From positions 1 to 64,000 of the forward strand of contig JADYYK010000206.1 in assembly GCA_020853705.1 (NCBI GenBank): 64,000 bases of DNA, in the 5' to 3' direction. The translations under genes and the position numbers were made by a program. This document shows positions 18,746 through 26,562 of this stretch, piece after piece (the stretch's first letter is position 1; the number at the start of each line of letters is the position of its first letter). The notes below the pieces were generated by a model. It was not told where the DNA came from, made no database searches, and saw nothing but the letters and a program-made list of their open reading frames with translations. The stretch comes from Deltaproteobacteria bacterium. GTDB taxonomy: Bacteria > Myxococcota_A > Polyangia > Haliangiales > JADYYK01.

Positions 18746-21247
18746 TCAGTCCACCGTGAAGGCGTGGGCCGGGGCGCCGGCGCTGCTCCAGGCGTCGTGC
18801 AGGTACAGGGTGTAGGCGCCGCGCGGAGTGCCGGCAGGGATCTGCACCGTGATCGACTCGGGCTGCCACGACACGATGGCCAGCGGGCGCGCCACGCCGC
18901 TGGCGGGGCGCAGCTCGACGCGATCGAAGCTGTCACGGCTGCCGAACTTGCCGGTCAGCACGAGCTGGCTGCCCGGCGCGGCGTGATCGACGCTGCTGGC
19001 ATCGACGCGCGGGATGAAGCGGGTCGCGGTGGTGGTGCCCGACCACTCCAGGTGGAACAGGCCGCCGGGGCCGGCCGTGCCGCGCAGCGTGGTGGCCGCG
19101 AAGCTGCCGTCGACCCACATCGGCGAGCGCGACAGGCCCGCGGTCCACAGCGGCGCCGACGCCGGCGTGGGGCCGTTCTCGAGGGCGCCGCTGAAGCTGC
19201 TGGTGGCGGCGGTGGCGATCGGGTTGCCATTGGCGGAGTTGACCTGGATGTCCCACACCACCATGCCGGTGCCCGGCACGCTGTCGTCATAGCTGGGTGT
19301 GAGCGACGCGTTGGGGCGGCGATACTCGATGAGCAGGTAGCGCAGGATGCCCAGCGGCGCGCGCGGATCGTAGAGCAGCACGGGCAGGTGCTCGGCGAAG
19401 CCGAGGTAGGCCGGGTTGCTGGGCGCGGCCAGGTAGGCGGCGCCGCCGGGCTGGTCCATGCGGTAGATCCGCGGCCGCACCCAGCCGAGCTGCAGCTTGT
19501 GCCAGGGGTCCATGTGGAAGCTGCCGGTGGCGCCGGTGCACGACATCAGGGTGTACTTCCAGCCGTTGCAGGTCGCGCCGTAGAGATCCAGCGCGAAGCC
19601 GCCGTCGGCCAGCATGTGGCCGAGCTCGTGCGCGGTGGTGGTGAAGCCCGAGCCCTCGTCGATGAGGGCGGCGTTGTCACAGACGTCGACCGTGCTGACC
19701 GGGAAGCAGCCCCGCAGACCGGCCAGCAGGCGCACGCTGGCGTTCAACTCGGTGCCCGGGATCTGCACGATGATGCTGAGCTCGTCCTGGGTCACGAGAT
19801 GATCACCGTTGCGGTCGAAGCTGGCGAAGTCGAAGCCGTCATGGGCGGCGCGCTGGATGGCGGTGCGCATGATGTGCGGGGTGCTCATGGCGCGCGACAG
19901 CTTGAAGCGCAGCGCGTTGCCGGCCGTGGTCGAGCGCGCGTGCACGCCAGCGCCGCCGCCATCGACCGCGGTGAGGTAGTAGCCAGACGCGGTGCGCAGA
20001 TAGACCCAGGTGTCGTTGCCGATGCTGGCGCTACCGCTCACGCCGAGGTCGACGGTCCAGCGCTCGTTGCTGCCCACCGTCCGCGCGGTCATGCGAACCT
20101 CGCCGCCGCCACCGCCGACCGCGCCGAGGTAGTAGCCAGCGGCGCTGCGCAGGGCGATCTGATCGCCGTTGTTCAGCGTGCCGCGGCCGAGGTCCTCCAG
20201 GCTGAAGACCTCGGTGGCATCGGCCGCCGGGATCTGCGCGGTCACGCCGCCACCGCCGCCCGAGGTCGCGCTGAGGTAGCACGACTCGTTGGCAGCGGCG
20301 CCGCAGCGGTTGCTCCAGGAGCGCAGCACGACCAGGCCGAAACCGGCGGCGGTGCACGCCGCGGTGTTCAGCGAGCACTCGTACGAGGACTCGTCGAGCG
20401 TGGTGGCGGGATCGTCGGTGTAGTACTTGATCGTGGTGTTGCCGGCGTTCGACCAGGTGAACAGGTTGCCCGACATCTCGGAGTACAGCGCGCGAACGTT
20501 GGGGTAGCCGGGGCCGAACAGCCAGGTCGCCAGCGCGTTCGGGGACGTGAAGCGGCGGTCGCTGAACTCGAGCCGCAGCGCGAGCAGCGGGCGCTCGCCA
20601 CGGATCTGCTTGCCGTGCAGCCGGCGCGAGTTGTAGCCGAACCAGCTCGACTCGGCGGCGGTAGACAGCACCGGCGCGGCGTTGGCGTCGATGATGACGT
20701 AGCCCTCGTCGCGGAAGTGGGTGTAGCCGTCGCGGCTGGCGCCGAGCGCCAGGTGCCAGGCCGGATCGGTGCTGGCGAAGTTGTCGCCGCGGGCAGCGCT
20801 CCACATGCTGGCCAGCGCGACGGTGCTGGCGCGCGGGCTGGCGAACAGATAGCCCTCGAGGCGCACGTAGACATAGCCGCTGTGGGTGGTGCCAGGGGCC
20901 CACGCCGGGTCGGAGGTCAGCAGGTTGTCGCCGCGGGTGGCGCTCCACCATTGATGCAGGGCGACGGTCTGGGGCGGTCGCGGCTGCGCCGGCGAGAACA
21001 CGCGGCCCTGGTTGCGCACCCAGCTGTAGCCGTCCTTGACCGCGCCGGCGCTGCCCGCCCAGGCTGGATCGCTGGTGGTGTAGTTGTCCTCCCGGGTCGG
21101 GTGCCACCAGGTGTGCAGCGTGACCTGGGTGGTCGACAGCGCCGCCTCGTCGGCCACCACGTCGTGGAGCTCGGGCTCCTCCCCCACGCACCCCACCATT
21201 CCCGCCAACCCGGTCAGCACGAGCATCGATGCAGTCAGCCGCTTCAC
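18746..21247 (-). CDS. Secreted zinc metalloprotease (M6-like) lipoprotein with N-terminal repeats
   Basis: The 833-residue lipoprotein (GMVGCVG, Cys20) starts at GTG, supported by GAGGAGG 6 nt upstream. Three copies of a roughly 40-residue module follow (about 40-190), each with WW/MW-x5-R-x-D-N and T/S-D-P-A-W, resembling the WxxxRxDNfxTsdPaw-type repeat of secreted proteins. The protease part holds HELGH at 540-544 with an upstream D-x-N-x-D calcium-type loop (FDRNGDHLVTQDE). Between about 320 and 450 lies an insertion with two fascin/trefoil-like motifs (SAAGYYLGAV and TASGYYLTAV). The C-terminus (about 720-833) is beta-rich with an IPT/TIG-like end. It probably digests proteins outside the cell, for example of prey. 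Confidence 0.85.
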   Translation of the reverse strand: MKRLTASMLVLTGLAGMVGCVGEEPELHDVVADEAALSTTQVTLHTWWHPTREDNYTTSDPAWAGSAGAVKDGYSWVRNQGRVFSPAQPRPPQTVALHQWWSATRGDNLLTSDPAWAPGTTHSGYVYVRLEGYLFASPRASTVALASMWSAARGDNFASTDPAWHLALGASRDGYTHFRDEGYVIIDANAAPVLSTAAESSWFGYNSRRLHGKQIRGERPLLALRLEFSDRRFTSPNALATWLFGPGYPNVRALYSEMSGNLFTWSNAGNTTIKYYTDDPATTLDESSYECSLNTAACTAAGFGLVVLRSWSNRCGAAANESCYLSATSGGGGGVTAQIPAADATEVFSLEDLGRGTLNNGDQIALRSAAGYYLGAVGGGGGEVRMTARTVGSNERWTVDLGVSGSASIGNDTWVYLRTASGYYLTAVDGGGAGVHARSTTAGNALRFKLSRAMSTPHIMRTAIQRAAHDGFDFASFDRNGDHLVTQDELSIIVQIPGTELNASVRLLAGLRGCFPVSTVDVCDNAALIDEGSGFTTTAHELGHMLADGGFALDLYGATCNGWKYTLMSCTGATGSFHMDPWHKLQLGWVRPRIYRMDQPGGAAYLAAPSNPAYLGFAEHLPVLLYDPRAPLGILRYLLIEYRRPNASLTPSYDDSVPGTGMVVWDIQVNSANGNPIATAATSSFSGALENGPTPASAPLWTAGLSRSPMWVDGSFAATTLRGTAGPGGLFHLEWSGTTTATRFIPRVDASSVDHAAPGSQLVLTGKFGSRDSFDRVELRPASGVARPLAIVSWQPESITVQIPAGTPRGAYTLYLHDAWSSAGAPAHAFTVD

Positions 21248-21365
21248 GGTCGCCTCCTCGCCAGTGCGCCCAGCGGGCGCGTGTGGCGGGCCGTTTTTGC
21301 ACCGGCCGGGCCAGCGCGGCGGGCCACGGAGTCCGCCGGCTTGCGCGGTCAGGCCGGGCCCGGCG

Positions 21366-22742
21366 TCAATCGTGTGCTGACAGGGATGTCGACTGGCGGT
21401 TGACAGGCGTGGCGGGGGCGGACGGGCGTGGCTGACCCAGGGTGTGGAGGTCGAGGCCGGCGGCGAGCGCGGCCGCGGGGGCGATCACCGCGCGCAGGTC
21501 GACCAGGTGGCGGCCGCGCATGGTGGCGGCGACGCGCGCGAGGTCGAGGCTGCGGTAGCTGTCCCACTCGGTTGCGAGGACGGTGACGTCGGCGCCGGCG
21601 CACGCGGCGTAGGGGTCGGGCGCGAGGGCGACGTCGGCCGGCAGCAGCGGGCGCGCGGCGGGGGCGGTGGCGGCGTGGGGATCGTGCGCCGTGATGGTGA
21701 GGCCGTGGCCGCGCAGCGTGGTGATGAGGTCGAGGGAAGGGCTGCTGCGCAGGTCGCTGGTGTCGGCCTTGAAGCTGAGGCCGAGGACGGCGACGCGACG
21801 TGGGGCCAGCGCCAGGATGCCGTCGGCCAGGCGGCGCTTGTGCGCGGCGTCGGCGGCGAGGACGCCGCGCGCGACGTGGGCGGCCACACCGTGGGCCTCG
21901 GCCATCTCGGCCAGGGCGCGCAGATCCTTGGGCAGACAGGAGCCGCCCAGGCCGGGGCCGGGCGTCAGGTGGCCGGGGCCGATGCGGGGGTCGAGCGCCA
22001 GCGCGTCGGCGATGGCGGCGACGTCGGCGCCGGCGACCTCGCACAGCGCGCTGAGCTCGTTCATGAAGCTGACCTTGGTCGCGAGCAGGGCGTTGGCGGC
22101 GTACTTGGCCAGCTCCGCGCTCTCCAGCGACAGGCGCAGCACGGGCGCGCCCAGCGGGGCGTACAGCGTGCCGAGCAGCGCGGCGGCGTCGTCGCCCGCG
22201 GGGCCGGGGGCGCAGCCGATGACGACCCGCGGCGGGTGCATGAAGTCGGCGATGGCCGAGCCCTCGCGCAGGAACTCGGGGTTGCTGGCCACCGCGATGG
22301 GGCGGCCGGTCAGCCGCGCGAGCTCCACGCCGAGGGCGCGCGTGGTGCCGACCGGGACGGTGGAGCGCGTGACCACCAGCGCGTCGTCAGCCAGGAAGGG
22401 CGCCACGCTGCGCGCGGCGGCGTGCACGTGGCTGACGTCGGTGCGGTCGTCACCGCGCCGGGCCCAGGTGCCGACGCTGACCAGCACCACGCGGGCGCCG
22501 TGCACGCGCTCGGGATCCGAGCTGAAGGCCAGCCGGCCGCTGCCGAGGCCGCGCGCGACCAGCTCGGCGAGGCCGGGCTCGTGCAGCGGCAGCTCGCCGC
22601 GGCACAGGCGCGCCACCAGGGCGTCGTCGACGTCGAGGCACAGCACCGGCGCGTCGCCCGCTGCGCCGGCCTCGGCCAGGCAGGCGCCCGAGACCAGCCC
22701 GACATAGCCCGCGCCCAGGATGCACAGCGGGCGCGTGCTCAC
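21366..22742 (-). CDS. ugd: UDP-glucose 6-dehydrogenase
   Basis: The 458-residue enzyme oxidises UDP-glucose to UDP-glucuronate with 2 NAD+, feeding capsule, exopolysaccharide or glycan synthesis. The Rossmann motif GAGYVGL is at residues 10-16, SNPEFLREG at 153-161, and the catalytic Cys269 sits in GGSCLPKD. A C-terminal Rossmann half (GLSFKADTSDLRSSPS) is complete. The GTG at 22742 was chosen because it gives the family's N-terminus and its GTGA overlaps the stop of the preceding gene, indicating translational coupling. It is the last gene of the radical-SAM/glycosyltransferase operon. UDP-sugar supply for that glycosyltransferase is a reasonable inference; a GDP-mannose dehydrogenase is the alternative. 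Confidence 0.93.
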   Translation of the reverse strand: MSTRPLCILGAGYVGLVSGACLAEAGAAGDAPVLCLDVDDALVARLCRGELPLHEPGLAELVARGLGSGRLAFSSDPERVHGARVVLVSVGTWARRGDDRTDVSHVHAAARSVAPFLADDALVVTRSTVPVGTTRALGVELARLTGRPIAVASNPEFLREGSAIADFMHPPRVVIGCAPGPAGDDAAALLGTLYAPLGAPVLRLSLESAELAKYAANALLATKVSFMNELSALCEVAGADVAAIADALALDPRIGPGHLTPGPGLGGSCLPKDLRALAEMAEAHGVAAHVARGVLAADAAHKRRLADGILALAPRRVAVLGLSFKADTSDLRSSPSLDLITTLRGHGLTITAHDPHAATAPAARPLLPADVALAPDPYAACAGADVTVLATEWDSYRSLDLARVAATMRGRHLVDLRAVIAPAAALAAGLDLHTLGQPRPSAPATPVNRQSTSLSAHD

Positions 22743-23635
22743 GGCTTGACTACCCAGCCGTTGCCCTGCTTGAGGAAGCGCTGGGTGTAGTTCTCGTCGT
22801 CGGCCGGCGCGACCTCGCGCTCGATGCTGCCGTCGCTCTTGAAGGTCCACTTCTCGTCCCACTTGTCGTCGCGGTCGAGGTCGACCTTGGCGCGGTTGGT
22901 GATTGGCGAGCCGGCATCCTGGTAAAGGTTGACCTTCCAGGCGTGACCCGCGATGGCGTCCTTGATCTTGTCGGTGCCGATGGGCCTCGAGGCGGCGGCC
23001 AGCAGCGCGGTGTCGACTTCGCGCAGCGGCGTCGCGCCCGCGGGCAGCGCGGCGGTCGGGGCAGGGGAGGGCTCAACCGGAGTGCTCGGTGCGGCGGTCG
23101 GCGTCGGCGTCGCCGCCACCGCGGCCTCGTCACCGGGCCGACGCCAGCGGCCACCTTGCAGACGGTACTCGACGGTGTACTTGTCGTCGTCGGCGGGCGC
23201 GACCTGGCGCTTGATGCCCTCGCGCTCGCCGGGGGTCTCGAAGGTCCACTTCTCGTCCCACTTGTCGTCGCCGTCGAGGTCGACCTTGAGGCGATTGACC
23301 GCGGGCTGGCCGGCGTCCTTGTACAGGTTGACCTTCCAGGGCTGCTTGGGCACCGCGTCCTTGGCCTTGTCGCCCGAGATGCCCTGCGCGACGCGGTTCA
23401 GGATGGCCTCGTCCATGAAGCGCAGCGGCTCGCCCGGGCCGGCGGCGGGATCGCTCGGCGTCGGCGCGGGCGTCGACGTGGGCTGCGGGGTCAGGCTGGG
23501 CTGCGGCGACTGCGACGTCAGGGGCGCCGGCTGCGGCTTCTTCTTCGAGCCGCCGCGGGTCGCCAGGTAGATCCCGCCCGCGCCGACCACGACCACGCCC
23601 GCGATCACCAGCCCCCTGAAGGTCTTGAACTTCAT
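22739..23635 (-). CDS. Membrane-anchored protein with two acidic Trp-rich repeats
   Basis: The 298-residue protein has a single N-terminal membrane helix (about 8-25), then Lys/Pro/Ser/Thr-rich linkers, then two copies of a module of about 75 residues (near 85-160 and 215-290). Each copy has WKVNLY-x-DAG, NR-x-KVDLD, DDKWDEKWTF and VAPADD-x-x-YT. The D-x-D-x-D-D spacing looks like a calcium loop, but the last ligand of a true EF-hand is missing. The ATG at 23635 is preferred over the one at 23647 because GGGAGTG lies just upstream and the preceding stop is 1 nt away (TGAGATG). It is the only gene in the operon that looks like an extracytoplasmic structural protein, hence a possible target. 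The family is not recognised. Confidence 0.82.
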   Translation of the reverse strand: MKFKTFRGLVIAGVVVVGAGGIYLATRGGSKKKPQPAPLTSQSPQPSLTPQPTSTPAPTPSDPAAGPGEPLRFMDEAILNRVAQGISGDKAKDAVPKQPWKVNLYKDAGQPAVNRLKVDLDGDDKWDEKWTFETPGEREGIKRQVAPADDDKYTVEYRLQGGRWRRPGDEAAVAATPTPTAAPSTPVEPSPAPTAALPAGATPLREVDTALLAAASRPIGTDKIKDAIAGHAWKVNLYQDAGSPITNRAKVDLDRDDKWDEKWTFKSDGSIEREVAPADDENYTQRFLKQGNGWVVKP

Positions 23636-23636
23636 C

Positions 23637-24569
23637 TCACTCCCCATTCTCCCAGGCAGGTTCGCTGCCCAGCGCGTCGGGCCGCGGCATCATGCCGCGC
23701 GCGATCGGGACGGTGCAGTTGCAGCTGTCGTACAGGCACGGCGCTGCCACGTCGGGCAGCGCGAAGTCGGGCGCCAGGAAGTCGCCCATGCGCTCGAGCT
23801 TGAAGCGGCGCGCCGGATAGCAGCGAAACGCCTGCCCGAGATCGTCGAGGATGAAGTAGCGCGCGCCGGCCCAGCAGGGCAGGCCGCGGAAGCCGTGGCG
23901 GACGCGCCCGGTGTTGTTGTGGCCGCCCAGCGCCAGCAGCTGCGTGGCCTCGGCCGGGCTGTAGTCGATGACCTCGCGGGCCTGCTTCTCGGGCTGCACC
24001 TTGAAGACCACGCCGGCCTCGGCGCAGCGCGTCGCCAGCGCGGGCAGGCGCGGCAGCACGGCGCGGGTCGCCACCGTGGTCACGCACAGGTGCGGCGCCG
24101 GCAGCGCGGGGTCGCGCGCGACGTCGAGCTCGCCTTGCAGCCAGCGCGCGCGCGCGAGCAGCTCGTCCAGCGCGGCCTCGGTATCCACATACTCGAGGTG
24201 CAGGCTGCACGAGAACACCCCGATGCGGCCTCGCGCGGCGGCCACGAAGGCGCGCAGCTTGTCGCGTGACGCCGAGAAGTTGGTCACCACCGAGACGCGG
24301 TGGCCCAGCCCGGCCAGCCCGGCGGTGAGCTCGTCGAGCGTGGGGTGCACGAAGGGCTCGCCGCCCGAGAGCTTGATCTCCCAGCGCCCGGGCAGGCGCG
24401 CGAAGGCGGCCAGGAAGCGCGGGGTGTCGCGGCTCCAGCGCCCGCGGTCCTCCTTGAAGCGCTGGGTGCAATAGCTGCAGCGGTAGTTGCACGCGGTGTT
24501 GATGTTCCAGCTGATGACGCCCTCGCCGGGGCGCGGCGTGGGCTGGGCCGGGGTCGCCAGCGCGCTCAT
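23637..24569 (-). CDS. Radical SAM protein (third of three)
   Basis: The 310-residue enzyme has the radical SAM cluster motif CNYRCSYC (CxxxCxxC) near residue 27 and the SAM-binding GGEPF box after WEIKL. The C-terminal auxiliary region has CWAGARYF, FRCYPARRF and CLYDSCNCTVPIARGM, a set of cysteines able to hold an extra Fe-S cluster, as in SPASM/twitch enzymes. It is a paralogue of the next gene upstream in the operon (24566-25489). The ATG overlaps the upstream TGA (ATGA), which selects this start over longer frames. The chemistry (peptide or small-molecule modification) cannot be deduced. Confidence 0.9.
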   Translation of the reverse strand: MSALATPAQPTPRPGEGVISWNINTACNYRCSYCTQRFKEDRGRWSRDTPRFLAAFARLPGRWEIKLSGGEPFVHPTLDELTAGLAGLGHRVSVVTNFSASRDKLRAFVAAARGRIGVFSCSLHLEYVDTEAALDELLARARWLQGELDVARDPALPAPHLCVTTVATRAVLPRLPALATRCAEAGVVFKVQPEKQAREVIDYSPAEATQLLALGGHNNTGRVRHGFRGLPCWAGARYFILDDLGQAFRCYPARRFKLERMGDFLAPDFALPDVAAPCLYDSCNCTVPIARGMMPRPDALGSEPAWENGE

Positions 24570-25489
24570 GGCAGGGTCTCCACCGCGCCGCCGCCGCCGC
24601 CGCCCCCGGCGCTGACACCGGCGCCGCCGGCGCCGATGCCCTCGATCATGCCGCGGTTGGCGGGCACCGTGCACGGGCAGATGTCGTAGCGACACGGCTC
24701 CGGCGCGCTGCGCAGGGTGACCGCGCCGGTCAGCACGTTGCCGAGGAAGCCCTCGCGGAAGCGGCGAGCGGTGCGACAGCTCCAGGCCTCGCCGGTCTGG
24801 GTCAGCACGAAGTACTCGACCCCGGTCCAGCACATGCGGCCGCGGTAGCTCGGCGCCAGGTTGGCCTGGCGCGGGGTCGGCGCGGCGCCGGTCAGCTGGC
24901 GCACCGCGGCGACGTCGCCACCCTGGTAGTCGAACACCCCGGGGCCGACCTTCATCACCTGCGGGAACCAGCGCAGCCCAGCGGCCTCGACCGCGCGCCG
25001 CGCCGCCGCGACCTCGCCCAGGCGGCCCGGCACCAGGACCTCATTGACCACCATGCGCGCCGCCGGATCCAGCGCCGCGCGCAGCGGCACCGCGCGGCCG
25101 AGGAAGTCGTCGGCGCTGGTGTGCTCGAGGTGCAGGCTGGCGCTGACGATGCCCAGGCGGCCCTGGGTCAGGGCGGCGAAGCGCAGCAGCACCGGCAGCG
25201 GCGCCGACAGGTTGGTCAGCACCGACAGCGTGTGCGGCGTCTCGGCGATCAAGCCCGGCACGATGCGCTCCATGAAGCCGCGGAACGCGAACGGCTCGCC
25301 GCCGGTCATCTTGATCTCCCAGCGCCCGGGCAGGCCACGGAAGAAGGCGAGGAAGCGCTCGACCTCGGCCGGGCTGGGATGGCCCTGGCGGGTCTCGCGA
25401 CTCTGGATGCAGTAGCTGCAGTCGTAGTTGCAGATGCCGCAGACCTGCCACTCCACGGTGGGCTGACGGGGCTGGCTCGGCTGGCTCAA
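24566..25489 (-). CDS. Radical SAM protein (second of three)
   Basis: The 307-residue enzyme contains CNYDCSYC for the [4Fe-4S] cluster, WEIKMTGGEPF for SAM binding, and a C-terminal cysteine set CWTGVEYF, WSCRTARRF and CRYDICPCTVPANRGM. It aligns along its length with the 23637-24569 product. It ends in a Gly/Ala-rich tail (SAGGGGGGGAVETLP). A TTG start at 25489 is proposed: TTGA overlaps the stop of the upstream gene and a strong GGGAGGG lies 4 nt before it. The longer open frame is rejected because its N-terminal 200 residues are an Arg-rich shadow of the neighbouring gene. Confidence 0.88.
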   Translation of the reverse strand: MSQPSQPRQPTVEWQVCGICNYDCSYCIQSRETRQGHPSPAEVERFLAFFRGLPGRWEIKMTGGEPFAFRGFMERIVPGLIAETPHTLSVLTNLSAPLPVLLRFAALTQGRLGIVSASLHLEHTSADDFLGRAVPLRAALDPAARMVVNEVLVPGRLGEVAAARRAVEAAGLRWFPQVMKVGPGVFDYQGGDVAAVRQLTGAAPTPRQANLAPSYRGRMCWTGVEYFVLTQTGEAWSCRTARRFREGFLGNVLTGAVTLRSAPEPCRYDICPCTVPANRGMIEGIGAGGAGVSAGGGGGGGAVETLP

Positions 25490-26562
25490 CGGGCCCTCCC
25501 GGTGACCTCGGCCAGGCGGGCCTCGCCATAGGCCGCGGCGAAGCTCCGCCCCAGCTTGACGTTCTGGTTCAGCTTGCCGCACTGGTTGCAGCTGTCCAGG
25601 TAGTCGCCGCGGCGCATGCGCTCGCGCAGCGCCTGCCAGGCCGGTGCGCGCCACAGCTCCGAGAACGGCAGTTCGCGCAGCGAACCCACGCGCACCTCGG
25701 TGTTGCAGCAGTACAGCACGGTGCCGTCGACCAGCACGCGGGCGTAGACGTAGCCCATGAAGCAGCCGATGTCGGCGATGGGCGCGGTGGCGGCGCCGCC
25801 GGCGTCGACCTGGGTGGCGAACACGTCGAGGTTGGCGTCGACCCCGAGGTCGCGGGCGGCGGCGCGCGCGGCGGGCAGCCACTCGCTGCGCAGGCGGGCG
25901 CGCTGCGCGTCGGTGATGCGCGCGGCCTCGGTGCCCTGGGCCAGGCTGGCCAGCTTGAAGTTGAGGTTGGCGGCGTCGTAGCGGTGCGCCAGCGCGACCA
26001 TGTCGGCGAGCTCGTGGACGTTGGCCTGGCAGATGACCTGGACCTGCTTGTAGCGCCGGCCGGCGGCGTGGAAGCGCGCCAGCATGGCGTGCAGGCGTGC
26101 CCACTCGTCATGCACGAAATTGGGGTGAAACGCGCGGTAGCTGGCCTCGCTGGCGCCGTGGACGCCGATCAGCAGCTGGTCGACGTCGAGGGCGAGGATG
26201 CGCTCGGCGTCGGCGGGGATGAGGTTCGTGATCACGGTGACGTGCAGGCCGCGCGACTTGAGGCCGGCCAGGAGGTCGTAGATCTCCGGGTGGGTGAAGG
26301 GCTCGCCCATGCCGGAGACGATGACGGCGCGCAGGCCGCCCAGCGAGCGCACGTCGTCGACCAGCTCGAACATGTCGAGCAGCTCGACGCGCTGCCGCTT
26401 CCACGCCGGCGAGCGCGCCAGCGTCAGCAGCGGCGAGTGATCCCAGCAGGTGATGCAGTTGGTGTTGCAGCCGTTGGTGACGTCGAGGTGCAGCGTCTGC
26501 GGGCCGATCAGCGGGGTGCCCGCGTCGATGCCGCGCAGGGCGTCGTTGCTGGCGCGGCTCAT
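25486..26562 (-). CDS. Radical SAM/SPASM protein (first of three)
   Basis: The 358-residue protein has CNTNCITC (residues about 32-39) for the radical SAM cluster and SGMGEPFTHP for SAM binding. A SPASM-like C-terminus follows: LYCCNTEVRVGSLRELPFSELW and CNQCGKLNQN, expected to bind one or two auxiliary clusters. SPASM enzymes commonly modify ribosomal peptides or protein side chains, or oxidise an active-site Ser/Cys in sulfatase maturation. It is less similar to the other two radical SAM proteins of the operon than they are to each other. The ATG overlaps the upstream TGA (ATGA). Confidence 0.92.
   Translation of the reverse strand: MSRASNDALRGIDAGTPLIGPQTLHLDVTNGCNTNCITCWDHSPLLTLARSPAWKRQRVELLDMFELVDDVRSLGGLRAVIVSGMGEPFTHPEIYDLLAGLKSRGLHVTVITNLIPADAERILALDVDQLLIGVHGASEASYRAFHPNFVHDEWARLHAMLARFHAAGRRYKQVQVICQANVHELADMVALAHRYDAANLNFKLASLAQGTEAARITDAQRARLRSEWLPAARAAARDLGVDANLDVFATQVDAGGAATAPIADIGCFMGYVYARVLVDGTVLYCCNTEVRVGSLRELPFSELWRAPAWQALRERMRRGDYLDSCNQCGKLNQNVKLGRSFAAAYGEARLAEVTGRAR

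Noticed and set aside
18407..21403. Plus-strand open frame of 998 codons
   Set aside because: Antisense to the arylamine N-acetyltransferase and the metalloprotease; composition is Arg/Gly/Ala/Val-rich with no domain. The minus-strand genes have intact motifs.
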